This document shows positions 16,648 to 24,255 of a DNA stretch of 28,977 bases, piece by piece (the stretch's first letter is position 1; each line of letters opens with the position of its first letter). The stretch is from the NCBI GenBank assembly GCA_900771005.1, contig CAAGMI010000343.1, positions 1-28,977 on the forward strand, given 5' to 3'. This DNA comes from Rikenellaceae bacterium. Lineage in GTDB: Bacteria > Bacteroidota > Bacteroidia > Bacteroidales > UBA932. The position numbers and the translations under genes are program-made. The notes under the pieces were generated by a model. That model was not told the DNA's origin, did not search any database, and was given only the letters and a program-made list of their open reading frames with translations.

Positions 16648-17418
16648 ATGAGTGATAAGCCTATTAAATCATGGAACATCTCGACTAGATTACAGTCGAA
16701 AAACAAATCCTGGAGTGTACCATCAAACACATGGTTCGGTAATGCCGGGTGGAAAAAGGCCACCGATTACACTACCTCGGTGACTACAGGTTTCGACAAT
16801 GATATTATAGCGCTTGCAGATAGTTATAAATCTTCAGTCGACTGGGACGCCGGCAGCGGGACTTATTATGAACTTAACTACACCTCGGGGCAACCTTTAT
16901 CATCACTTACCGTAAAAACAGGCGCAATGTACAGGGACTTAGGCAGTCAAGATTACGTCGAGCCAGACATTGGATTTGGATTTTACCTGGTGTGCGAGGA
17001 TGGCGGACGACCTGTCAAGGTTCACGAGCCATGGGACGTTACTACTGTTAATGCGTCGAATGCTTTTTCACAGGCATACTGGCTCGACGAATGGGATTAT
17101 CCTATGCCTAAAGTAGAGATTGCCGACAACATGTTTAGCGGCTCGTGCCTGAGGAGGTTTAGGGACTCTTCTACTTTCCATACATCATTGACTAGCCTGT
17201 CGAGCGGCAGCAACATGTTCAGTATATGTCAACTTGACGCGGAATCTGTGAGGATAATAGCAGAGCAAATTAAGGATTGGAGCACGCTTGGTGGTACACA
17301 TAGACTAGGACTTTATATCGACAGCAGGTACAGAAACGAGGTTGCACCTTACATAGCGACAATAACAGCCAAAGGGTGGACAGTCAGCGCGTCATATACT
17401 TCAGCTTATTTGATTTAA
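16648..17418 (+). CDS. Tail fibre-like protein with shared C-terminal module
   Basis: 256 residues. Residues 6-13 (IKSWNISTR) form a short motif that returns in the two following proteins. The middle is beta-rich (YYELNYTSGQPLSSLTVKTG). Residues about 158-195 contain single NMF-type repeats like those of the LRR proteins at 10064 and 11264, and the final 65 residues (QLDAESVRIIAEQIKDW, then LGLYIDS, then AKGWTVSASY) are the shared C-terminal module. Directly after the tail chaperone, it is likely part of the tail tip or fibre. Function is inferred. Confidence 0.6.
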   Translation: MSDKPIKSWNISTRLQSKNKSWSVPSNTWFGNAGWKKATDYTTSVTTGFDNDIIALADSYKSSVDWDAGSGTYYELNYTSGQPLSSLTVKTGAMYRDLGSQDYVEPDIGFGFYLVCEDGGRPVKVHEPWDVTTVNASNAFSQAYWLDEWDYPMPKVEIADNMFSGSCLRRFRDSSTFHTSLTSLSSGSNMFSICQLDAESVRIIAEQIKDWSTLGGTHRLGLYIDSRYRNEVAPYIATITAKGWTVSASYTSAYLI

Positions 17419-17436
17419 TTTTACAAAATTTCAGTT

Positions 17437-18225
17437 ATGGCAGTTTATAGACCGTCAATGGACGACGACAATAAAAAAGAAATCAAGTATCCGGCTTGGA
17501 CAGTGATGTCACGCCATGCCTGGGACAACGAGGGTAAGAATTTAAGGAAATTTAAGCCAAGAACGGCACTTATGAGACAAATGACAGTTCGAGGGCTGAA
17601 GGACTTGGAAAACCTTGATATTCCTGTACCTAAGTTAACGATAGATATGCCGAATACTTACCTGTTGCCACCGCAAGTAGTTGCATCGAATGTAGATACT
17701 GTAGAGGTTTCGGCCGGCGAAGTAGGTACCGGGTGGACTTCGCCTTTATGCGGCGACGGTGTGAGAAAATACTCGCTGAAGGTAGATACCAGTGTGAAAA
17801 AAGTCACCATGGTTGCAAATGCTTTTCAGAGTAATAATACTATCGAGGAGATTGAGATTGATTGGGGCGACGGCCCTAATATGTTCCTCACTTTTTATAC
17901 CTCGTCGCAATACAGGCTGTGGCACTTGAGATTTAGCTCGTTAAACAGACTTACGTTGACGTCTAATTTCGGGCAGTATATGTGTCTCGATAAGCCGTCG
18001 GCAATTCACATATTGAATTTGCTGGCGAAAAACCAGGCTACTACAGGAGCTAAACAAATTAACATAGGTGTGACCGAAAAATACAAGTTCGACATCGATG
18101 TCGAAAATGCTAGACAGGCGGCAGTTTTAAACGGGTGGTCTATCTCATTCAGGTGGAACACACCGCACCCAGATATCAAGGAAAAGGCCGAGCGCGAGCC
18201 GCTGAACTATGTAGAGCCTGAATAA
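17437..18225 (+). CDS. Tail fibre-like protein, paralogue of the preceding gene
   Basis: 262 residues. Near residues 18-25 it has YPAWTVMSR, matching the IKSWN(I/V)xxR motif of its neighbours. The C-terminal part (LDKPSAIHILNLLAKNQATT, then INIGVTE, then LNGWSISFRWN) is a diverged copy of the shared module, without clear YMF repeats ahead of it. Starts 18 bases after the previous stop and ends 17 bases before the next ATG, so these genes are one transcript. Confidence 0.58.
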   Translation: MAVYRPSMDDDNKKEIKYPAWTVMSRHAWDNEGKNLRKFKPRTALMRQMTVRGLKDLENLDIPVPKLTIDMPNTYLLPPQVVASNVDTVEVSAGEVGTGWTSPLCGDGVRKYSLKVDTSVKKVTMVANAFQSNNTIEEIEIDWGDGPNMFLTFYTSSQYRLWHLRFSSLNRLTLTSNFGQYMCLDKPSAIHILNLLAKNQATTGAKQINIGVTEKYKFDIDVENARQAAVLNGWSISFRWNTPHPDIKEKAEREPLNYVEPE

Positions 18226-18242
18226 GAAATCAGATAATTATT

Positions 18243-19295
18243 ATGCTTGAGAAAACTTTTAATATAAAAAACGAGAACGTCCCTTTCGTATCTTCTGAGA
18301 AAAACATTAAATCCTGGAATGTAAAGAACAGGGAATCGACAGGCGGTACTATTAGTATTCAACGTCCAACTAACGAGGAACTTGAACGTGCGAAGCTGCA
18401 ATTAGGTTCAGACTACACCAACTATACATTCACTACACGTGACATAAGTGTAATAACAACACAATTCAACGCATACCCCGAGAACGGTGAACCGGCCTAT
18501 GTAATCAGTGCCACCGAGGGTGAAGGCGGAGTATATACCGTCAATGTGACGACATACACACAAGTTCCTGTCATAGAGGGTAGAGAACACGAGGACGATG
18601 TAGATTACGGTACTGATGGCGAGGGCAACATCGATTACAGCGATTGGACAACTATTAGGAGGGCTAAAGTAATTGACGAAAGGTGGTTCCTTGAATGGGA
18701 CGACGTAAAGAACTGGCCGCCTTTCTCAAAATACGGTATTCAATGGATTGACCCGTGGACTCTGAAGGCATATAAGTTATTAGTTGACGGCGGACATTTC
18801 GAGGGCGATTTAGTGACAATGGCAATCAAGGGTGTCGACTACACTATGCCAATCAACATGTTCGAGCAAGAGACAATACCGGAGGGCATGACAGAAGAAG
18901 AGGCGGCATCATTTCTTCAACAGTTAAATCCGCCTGGAACTGCGAAAGAAGCATACTATATTTTACTCAAGGAAAAGGTGCTCACACTTGTACACACCTG
19001 GAGTAAACAATGGGTAATCAGCAAAACGAAATTCAAACACGAATTCGAGGACATGACAGAAGAGGAAAAGGAGAAGTACGACAATAAGGGTATTCTTATT
19101 ACTACACAAGTGCGAGGTAACGAGGACGGCAAAGTCACCAAGGAAATGGATGAGCAGGGTAATCCTATAATTGAATCAAAAACTTATACAGTCACGAGAA
19201 CTTGGACAGACCGTAAGATTTGGGACAAGTCGATGGTGAATAAGTTGCCTATTGGCATGAGATTAAAGGAACCGGCGAAGAATCCCGAACCATAA
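18243..19295 (+). CDS. Tail-associated structural protein, unknown
   Basis: 350 residues. Residues 22-30 (IKSWNVKNR) repeat the N-terminal motif of the two preceding proteins, but the remainder is different: a beta-rich first half (YPENGEPAYVISATEGEGG) and a mixed second half with many tryptophans (WFLEWDDVKNWPPFSKYGI, then WIDPWT) and an acidic helix (EFEDMTEEEKEKY). No shared C-terminal module is present. A shared N-terminus with different C-termini suggests a common docking segment on the tail. Confidence 0.58.
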   Translation: MLEKTFNIKNENVPFVSSEKNIKSWNVKNRESTGGTISIQRPTNEELERAKLQLGSDYTNYTFTTRDISVITTQFNAYPENGEPAYVISATEGEGGVYTVNVTTYTQVPVIEGREHEDDVDYGTDGEGNIDYSDWTTIRRAKVIDERWFLEWDDVKNWPPFSKYGIQWIDPWTLKAYKLLVDGGHFEGDLVTMAIKGVDYTMPINMFEQETIPEGMTEEEAASFLQQLNPPGTAKEAYYILLKEKVLTLVHTWSKQWVISKTKFKHEFEDMTEEEKEKYDNKGILITTQVRGNEDGKVTKEMDEQGNPIIESKTYTVTRTWTDRKIWDKSMVNKLPIGMRLKEPAKNPEP

Positions 19296-19298
19296 GAG

Positions 19299-19327
19299 AA
19301 TTCCTTTTTAACTTAATTATTAGAAAA
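19299..19327 (+). promoter_or_regulatory. Recurrent phage leader before the Cys-rich fibre gene
   Basis: Identical over 29 bases to 13966-13994, including AACTTAATTATTAGAAAA, two bases before ATG 19330. Confidence 0.6.
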
Positions 19328-19329
19328 TT

Positions 19330-21531
19330 ATGGCATACAACAAATGGTGGCGTCCAGACGAAGAAATCACAGCATGTAAATTGAACCTAATGCAAATTGA
19401 CCCGCTGCTCAAAGCCGTTAATAATAGCGGTGTGAGAGGTGGTGTAGAATCGTCTGCATTAAGCTCAGATACAATCGATAAAGACATCGGTACTGGTGCG
19501 GCCCGCTCAGTTGCAGAAGAAATTACCGAGCATGAACTTGGCAATATTCATTACGAGTACGATGGCGGTAATAACAGGTGGGCAATGAGGAGCGGTTCTC
19601 CAGGTGTAACTGGCAAGGTAGAAGGTTCAACTGGAGAGCTTGAGTGGAATTGCGACGATTTCACCGGTAAACGAGTAAATTGGCAAAAGATTACCACGGA
19701 CAAATGGGGCAACGTCATTTGCTCTGAACAAGTTATCGACGGCGGTACGCACAGCACGAAGATGTGGAACCCGAAGACGTGCGAGGGTGGTGAAATTTGG
19801 AGAAGGATGGGCACGATAGAGGCCGACTGCAAATATAAACTGCCTGAGGGTAAATCCGCATTGATGACATGGAAATACAAGGCGGTAAACGAGAATAACG
19901 CCTTTATTCTTCCTGTTCCTCGCCAAGACGGCTGGGAAACCCCGGCTGTTCTAAACGTGTGCACTGATACCGAGGTAGCACCGAGAACGCCGAATTCTCA
20001 CTGGATTCAAACTGCAGGACCGGATACTGGTGCATCTGTGCCTATCCAGGGTGTAGGTGAATTCGGAGGCATTTTCGCATACCAGGCGCAGGACCATAAC
20101 GGTAATAATGTCGGAATTGGCCTTGCATCGGGCATCGAATTTTACGACTGTGATACTATTAACTGTAGGAACACCATTAATCCTCGTCCTAATAGTACTA
20201 CTGCAAAGGTAGACTTCGGTTCTTGTGGAAAGTACGGCTATATTCAGATTTCTAGTGTAAATCCAAAGCATCCTTGGCAGTTCCAACTTAGCGGCCATTT
20301 CGACCCCGGTTCAGGCGGAGGAGGTTGTGACCCTGGGACAGACTGGTGGACTAAACAAATTACACAAAATAACTATAATAACGCCTATTGGTATGTAATG
20401 AATCAGCCGGGAACTACGGAAAAACTGGCGGATAAAATTCCTTGCGCGAATGCACCGCTATGCGGTGGTTCATATTACAGCAGAAATATTGCAATCCCGA
20501 CACCTTATCCGATGTATAGGGGTGTAATGAACGGCAGTGTTGTAAGGGTGAATAATGCTGGTAATTTAGTATGCGAGAATTTTAATACTAAAAATTACAG
20601 ATATCGAGCCGGCGAGATAGTAAAAGGAGAATTAGGAATAGCGACTTCTCAATTCAGGTGGACATCTGAATACGAGGAAGAAAGGCCTAATGACGGAACT
20701 ATTATGTGGAATCCTAATGCCGGCCTAATTTCCGGCATACACAACGATTCGCCTTGCAGGGCATATATCGACGAGAACGGATTTGTTCATTTGTCCGACC
20801 CCGAATGGATGGGAAAATACGGTGTAAAAATACCATGTGCAAATAACCCGCTTGCATCGGATGGTATCCCGCAAAATTCATACCATAAAGCAGAAAGTAA
20901 TATGCATTTATGTTGTTCACAACTTGACTGGGCGAAGGCTTATGCTCCTAATTGCGACGATTACAGATGTGGTATTGTAAACGGTAAGGTATGTACAATG
21001 AATTTCAATGACGATATTTCCTTCAGGTACGTATATCCTAATTGTACGGCAAAAATGACAAGCAGGATTGGTGATGTAGCAAACGGTACTATTCGTCTAG
21101 GTATAGGCAAATTCTCTGCACGTTACGGCAATATGGTATCTGCTAATACTGATTGGAACCTCATAACCAAAGATCTCGAATGGGGCATTCAGTGGCGCCC
21201 GTCCGGCGGCATAATACGAGGCGTAAAAAGCGACATTTGGATTAACTGTGTGCCTGACCCGAATAAATCTGGTACTTACCATTATATGCCATATAGTCTC
21301 CCGTTTATTGACACCTGGGGCGTATTACACCTTCCGCAATGGCATATTTCTTACGAAGAAATATGCGGCAGCAACAAAATTCACGTATGGACAGGCCGCT
21401 GCGGTATTCCGAAATACCCGAATGGTATCGGATGGACCAGCAACGCTTTACCATCGGCAAACCAGTCTTCAGGACCGGATAACAACTGGGGACAATCTAA
21501 TACAGGTGGCACACCAATTAAAAGGACTTAG
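19330..21531 (+). CDS. Large cysteine-rich tail fibre/tip protein
   Basis: 733 residues with 24 cysteines, unusual for a virion protein. The first 130 residues look like a fibre N-terminus (MAYNKWWRPDEEITACKLNL, then small strands). After a glycine-rich hinge near residues 330-336 (PGSGGGGCDPG) there are two related segments of roughly 170 residues, each beginning with KIPCAN(A/N)PL and continuing through NG, GIxxG and a final aromatic-rich strand (CRAYIDENGFVHLSDPEW versus LPFIDTWGVLHLPQWHISYE). Cysteines CANAPLC, HLCC and NCDDYRC may form disulfides or bind metal. Likely the receptor-contacting tip or side fibre. TAG stop, then a strong terminator. Confidence 0.68.
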   Translation: MAYNKWWRPDEEITACKLNLMQIDPLLKAVNNSGVRGGVESSALSSDTIDKDIGTGAARSVAEEITEHELGNIHYEYDGGNNRWAMRSGSPGVTGKVEGSTGELEWNCDDFTGKRVNWQKITTDKWGNVICSEQVIDGGTHSTKMWNPKTCEGGEIWRRMGTIEADCKYKLPEGKSALMTWKYKAVNENNAFILPVPRQDGWETPAVLNVCTDTEVAPRTPNSHWIQTAGPDTGASVPIQGVGEFGGIFAYQAQDHNGNNVGIGLASGIEFYDCDTINCRNTINPRPNSTTAKVDFGSCGKYGYIQISSVNPKHPWQFQLSGHFDPGSGGGGCDPGTDWWTKQITQNNYNNAYWYVMNQPGTTEKLADKIPCANAPLCGGSYYSRNIAIPTPYPMYRGVMNGSVVRVNNAGNLVCENFNTKNYRYRAGEIVKGELGIATSQFRWTSEYEEERPNDGTIMWNPNAGLISGIHNDSPCRAYIDENGFVHLSDPEWMGKYGVKIPCANNPLASDGIPQNSYHKAESNMHLCCSQLDWAKAYAPNCDDYRCGIVNGKVCTMNFNDDISFRYVYPNCTAKMTSRIGDVANGTIRLGIGKFSARYGNMVSANTDWNLITKDLEWGIQWRPSGGIIRGVKSDIWINCVPDPNKSGTYHYMPYSLPFIDTWGVLHLPQWHISYEEICGSNKIHVWTGRCGIPKYPNGIGWTSNALPSANQSSGPDNNWGQSNTGGTPIKRT

Positions 21532-21549
21532 TGAAAAGCGGGCGGAGTA

Positions 21550-21584
21550 GAAGTCACTGGCCAACACCAGTGACTTCCCTTTTT
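21550..21584 (+). terminator. Strong rho-independent terminator
   Basis: GAAGTCACTGG (21550-21560) and CCAGTGACTTC (21567-21577) form a perfect 11-bp stem with a 6-base loop, then CCTTTTTC. It ends the tail operon and runs into the leader of the glycosyltransferase pair. Confidence 0.9.
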
Positions 21585-21600
21585 CTTTCAATTATGTTCA

Positions 21601-22305
21601 ATGAAAAAATTATTTCAATTTTACGAAGGGCAGATGAAGCCGGCCACTGCCGCCGCTATTAACGATTTGAAAACCAAGGCGGAACGTGCGGGATATCAGC
21701 ACGAGCTTTACAACCTAAACCGCCTGCTAGCCGAAATTAAAGACGAAAATACTGTCGAGGCTATTACGCGTATGTGGAAATACCTGCCTTTTACTATGGC
21801 GGCATCGGCAACTTCAGATTATTTCCGCTATTGGTGTTTAAAGAACGGCGGGATTTATTGTGATGACGATGTTTATTGTACAGTAGACGAATTTCCTAAT
21901 TTGCCGGAAAACGATGGCGTATTCACCTGTTCAGAACAGACACATCGACATCTTCTCAATACATGCGTCACCGTGGCAAACGGGCCTCACGGTATGTTAT
22001 ATGCCCGCATAATGACTATTATCGCCGAAGAACGATTAAGGCAAACATGGCTTTGCTCATATGACGATTGTAAGAAAAATGCCGAACTTTTGAAAAGCAA
22101 ACCATGGAGCTTAATAGGTTATATAGGCCCTGGATTTGTGAGGTACTATTTGCCGTTGCTTATCCAACACGGCATCAATGTCGAGCGTATGCCGTATGAA
22201 TTGTGCAGCAGCCATGATTATACGTCTAAGTTGTTTCACCTTGGTTCCGGGACATGGTGCTTCGGCGGAAAAGGTAATCCTAATGCACAAAAATTAAAGA
22301 AATGA
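21601..22305 (+). CDS. GT32-like glycosyltransferase
   Basis: 234 residues. The segment ATSDYFRYWCLKNGGIYCDD followed by DVYC carries the Gly_transf_sug / GT32 signature: a helix next to the DXD metal-nucleotide-sugar motif (Y-C-D-D-D). The family transfers sugars from nucleotide donors to glycans, often in capsule or O-antigen synthesis. No signal peptide or membrane segment, so cytosolic. It overlaps the next glycosyltransferase by four bases. The N-terminus (KLFQFYEGQMKPATAAAI) is less conserved than the usual IHQIW start. The pair follows the tail operon terminator and so forms a separate cargo unit. Confidence 0.72.
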   Translation: MKKLFQFYEGQMKPATAAAINDLKTKAERAGYQHELYNLNRLLAEIKDENTVEAITRMWKYLPFTMAASATSDYFRYWCLKNGGIYCDDDVYCTVDEFPNLPENDGVFTCSEQTHRHLLNTCVTVANGPHGMLYARIMTIIAEERLRQTWLCSYDDCKKNAELLKSKPWSLIGYIGPGFVRYYLPLLIQHGINVERMPYELCSSHDYTSKLFHLGSGTWCFGGKGNPNAQKLKK

Positions 22306-22919
22306 CATCACATCAGATAAAAACTGTACATCAAATTTGGTTAGGTTCAGAAGTCCCAGAAAGGGAACAAAAGTGGATTGACAGCGTAAAACAATGGTGC
22401 AATAATTGTAATATACAGCATAAGTTGTGGAATCTCAATGAGTTACGCGAGCAGTACCCCGATGAACCGATTTGGGAATTCTCTAATACATTGCCAGATA
22501 ACGTAAGAAAGTGGGTTTTATTGTGCGACTATTTCAGGTTTATTGTCATTAACCCCGGCGACATGTACCTCGACACCGACTTCTTATGTAATTATGCCCC
22601 GTCAATAGGTGTAAACAACGGTAAACTTATGAACATCGGGGAATATTGGGACGGTAGTAAGGCTGCTTCCGGCATGACTTGTGTAGGGGAAAACTTTGCA
22701 AAATTGGATGAATTGAAGGATGCGGTACGTGAACAAGCGAAAACTTTAACAATCGATTCGTTAAATGACATGTGCGCGGCATTAGGCCCTTTGTTCTATA
22801 GAAATACTTGTGACAAATTAGGCATCAAGATTTCTATTATCGACAGGCGCCAGGCATCTCATATACAATGGAAAAATCGTGCGGCACTTGTACATCAAGG
22901 CGCAGGGAGCTGGGTTTAA
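22302..22919 (+). CDS. GT32-like glycosyltransferase
   Basis: 205 residues. It has the full GT32 pattern: VHQIWLGSEVPEREQKW at the start, LLCDYFRFIVINPGDMYLDT followed by DF with the DXD motif (YLDTDF), and the closing histidine phrase VHQGAGSW. The substrates cannot be told from sequence. Overlap with the first glycosyltransferase means they act in the same pathway. It could change host surface sugars to block further infection, or modify virion or nucleotide targets; the sequence alone cannot separate these options. Confidence 0.8.
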   Translation: MTSHQIKTVHQIWLGSEVPEREQKWIDSVKQWCNNCNIQHKLWNLNELREQYPDEPIWEFSNTLPDNVRKWVLLCDYFRFIVINPGDMYLDTDFLCNYAPSIGVNNGKLMNIGEYWDGSKAASGMTCVGENFAKLDELKDAVREQAKTLTIDSLNDMCAALGPLFYRNTCDKLGIKISIIDRRQASHIQWKNRAALVHQGAGSWV

Positions 22920-23176
22920 AAATTAATTCTGAAAAATTCTCTATGGTAATTTTTTAGAAAGCCTGATAGTTTATCAGGAAATATACAATTAATTCTTACA
23001 AATTCCTGTATGCAATTTTAAAGAATTATGTCGTGTGAATTTGAGTAAAAGAATCCCCGGTTACCGCAAGGCGACCGGGGATTCCAAATTATCTGATTAT
23101 GAAAGCAATTACACCACTTAGTGTTCTATAGATATTTATAAAGTTTTACGTCACAATTCTTGATTTTTATAAATTT
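22920..23176. other. Convergent intergenic region with two hairpins
   Basis: No gene seen. It holds a small hairpin CCTGATA / TATCAGG (22962-22978) and the strong hairpin at 23051-23084. Genes on both sides point towards it, so it is a transcription stop zone. Confidence 0.7.
23051..23084 (-). terminator. Strong hairpin between convergent operons
   Basis: GAATCCCCGGT (23051-23061) and ACCGGGGATTC (23074-23084) form a perfect 11-bp GC-rich stem. On the minus strand a CTTTTACTC tract follows, so it mainly ends minus-strand transcripts; it can also stop plus-strand ones. Confidence 0.85.
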
Positions 23177-24211
23177 TTAACGATTTTCATAAAGGTTTCG
23201 TCTCCTTACGTTTTCCCAATATTCCTTGTTGGCTTCGCCGCATTCGTCCTTATAATCCTGCCAGTCTGCAGTCTCTTCGTTGTCGATCAACTTAATGTTT
23301 TCAAGACGGCAATTGTAAGGGTCTCCGTCGATGTGCTCGAAGTATGCCGTTTTCGACGCCTTGATGCCGACGAACGCCTCCCAAACCATCCTGTGCACCG
23401 ATTTACCTTTCAAAGTCTTGCCGCAGGTTACCTTTAGCACCGGCTCTAGAAAATACGTGTTTAACGTAGGTTTCATCAGGTTCTCCACACCGCTGTTGTG
23501 GTAATTCAAAGACTTTACTCGTCCCATATTGGAAACCCTGTATGGTGCCGAAGGGTCCTCTAAGATCGGTCGCCATTCCTCTCCCTCCAAATCCGGTACG
23601 CCGATGTCCCACTTTGTCAACCTGTACTTGATGTGTTCGATTTTCTTGGTATTCAACGCGTACAAACCGGAGATAATGCCAGGTACGCCTTCAGTGAGCG
23701 GTTTGATTACTCCGTTGTCTTTAAGCAACTTTATCGCCTGATAGCGTTTCGAGAGGTATGCCTGAAGAGTCTGATTGTCGCATTTTCCTTTACCATAGAA
23801 CACCATGTCTTTTCCGGTAATCAGTTTGGCAAGCTTGGTATCTGAAGATGCGAGCTGTATAGGCTTGTCTCCTGTCATCCCGTCGAACAGCGGCAATAGC
23901 TTGTTCAGCTTGTTCAACGTCATCTTCGCTTTCTTCTGCGTGTCCCCGTATGCCGACATGCCGTAATCTACGTCTTGCCACGACAGCCACTCCAACTTGG
24001 CCTGCGCGAATTCCTCGACTGCGTTCTTGAGTTCTTCCTTTCGCTTTCCCTTAAGCAGGTAATCGTTGCCTGTTCCGGCGATGTCTCGTAAAACGATGTT
24101 GATTGCCTTGCTCGGATCCTCGTTCATTACCTCGACAACGGTGTCGATAATCTCTTCGTCTACACAGTTGTAGAAAATGTCTTGAATGTTTTCTTTAGTC
24201 CACTGATTCAT
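23177..24211 (-). CDS. NUMOD4/HNH endonuclease with large N-terminal domain
   Basis: 344 residues. Residues 211-237 (EEWRPILEDPSAPYRVSNMG and following RVKSLNY) are a NUMOD4 module; residues 272-310 are an HNH nuclease (VHRMVWEAFVG, then FEHIDGDPYNCRLENIKLID) with H273, H293, N300 and N305 as likely key residues. The first 200 residues are unrelated to normal homing endonucleases and look helical and soluble. Such a domain may be the original host protein fused to an inserted endonuclease, or a DNA-binding arm. It is 44 bases downstream of the replication gene and co-directional, so both come from the same transcript. Its own leader ends TAATTAGAAAT-ATG. Confidence 0.75.
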   Translation of the reverse strand: MNQWTKENIQDIFYNCVDEEIIDTVVEVMNEDPSKAINIVLRDIAGTGNDYLLKGKRKEELKNAVEEFAQAKLEWLSWQDVDYGMSAYGDTQKKAKMTLNKLNKLLPLFDGMTGDKPIQLASSDTKLAKLITGKDMVFYGKGKCDNQTLQAYLSKRYQAIKLLKDNGVIKPLTEGVPGIISGLYALNTKKIEHIKYRLTKWDIGVPDLEGEEWRPILEDPSAPYRVSNMGRVKSLNYHNSGVENLMKPTLNTYFLEPVLKVTCGKTLKGKSVHRMVWEAFVGIKASKTAYFEHIDGDPYNCRLENIKLIDNEETADWQDYKDECGEANKEYWENVRRRNLYENR

Positions 24212-24240
24212 ATTTCTAATTATTACTTAATAATTTTTTA
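24212..24240 (-). promoter_or_regulatory. Recurrent phage leader, minus strand
   Basis: Read on the minus strand: AAAAAATTATTAAG, then TAATAATTAGAAAT, then the ATG at 24211. It resembles the plus-strand leaders, showing that the element goes with gene starts in both directions. Confidence 0.4.
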
Positions 24241-24255
24241 CTTCCTTTTGTTTAA

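Noticed and set aside
10064..21531. Diversity-generating retroelement acting on the fibre genes
   Set aside because: No reverse transcriptase gene and no template/variable repeat pair was seen in the window.
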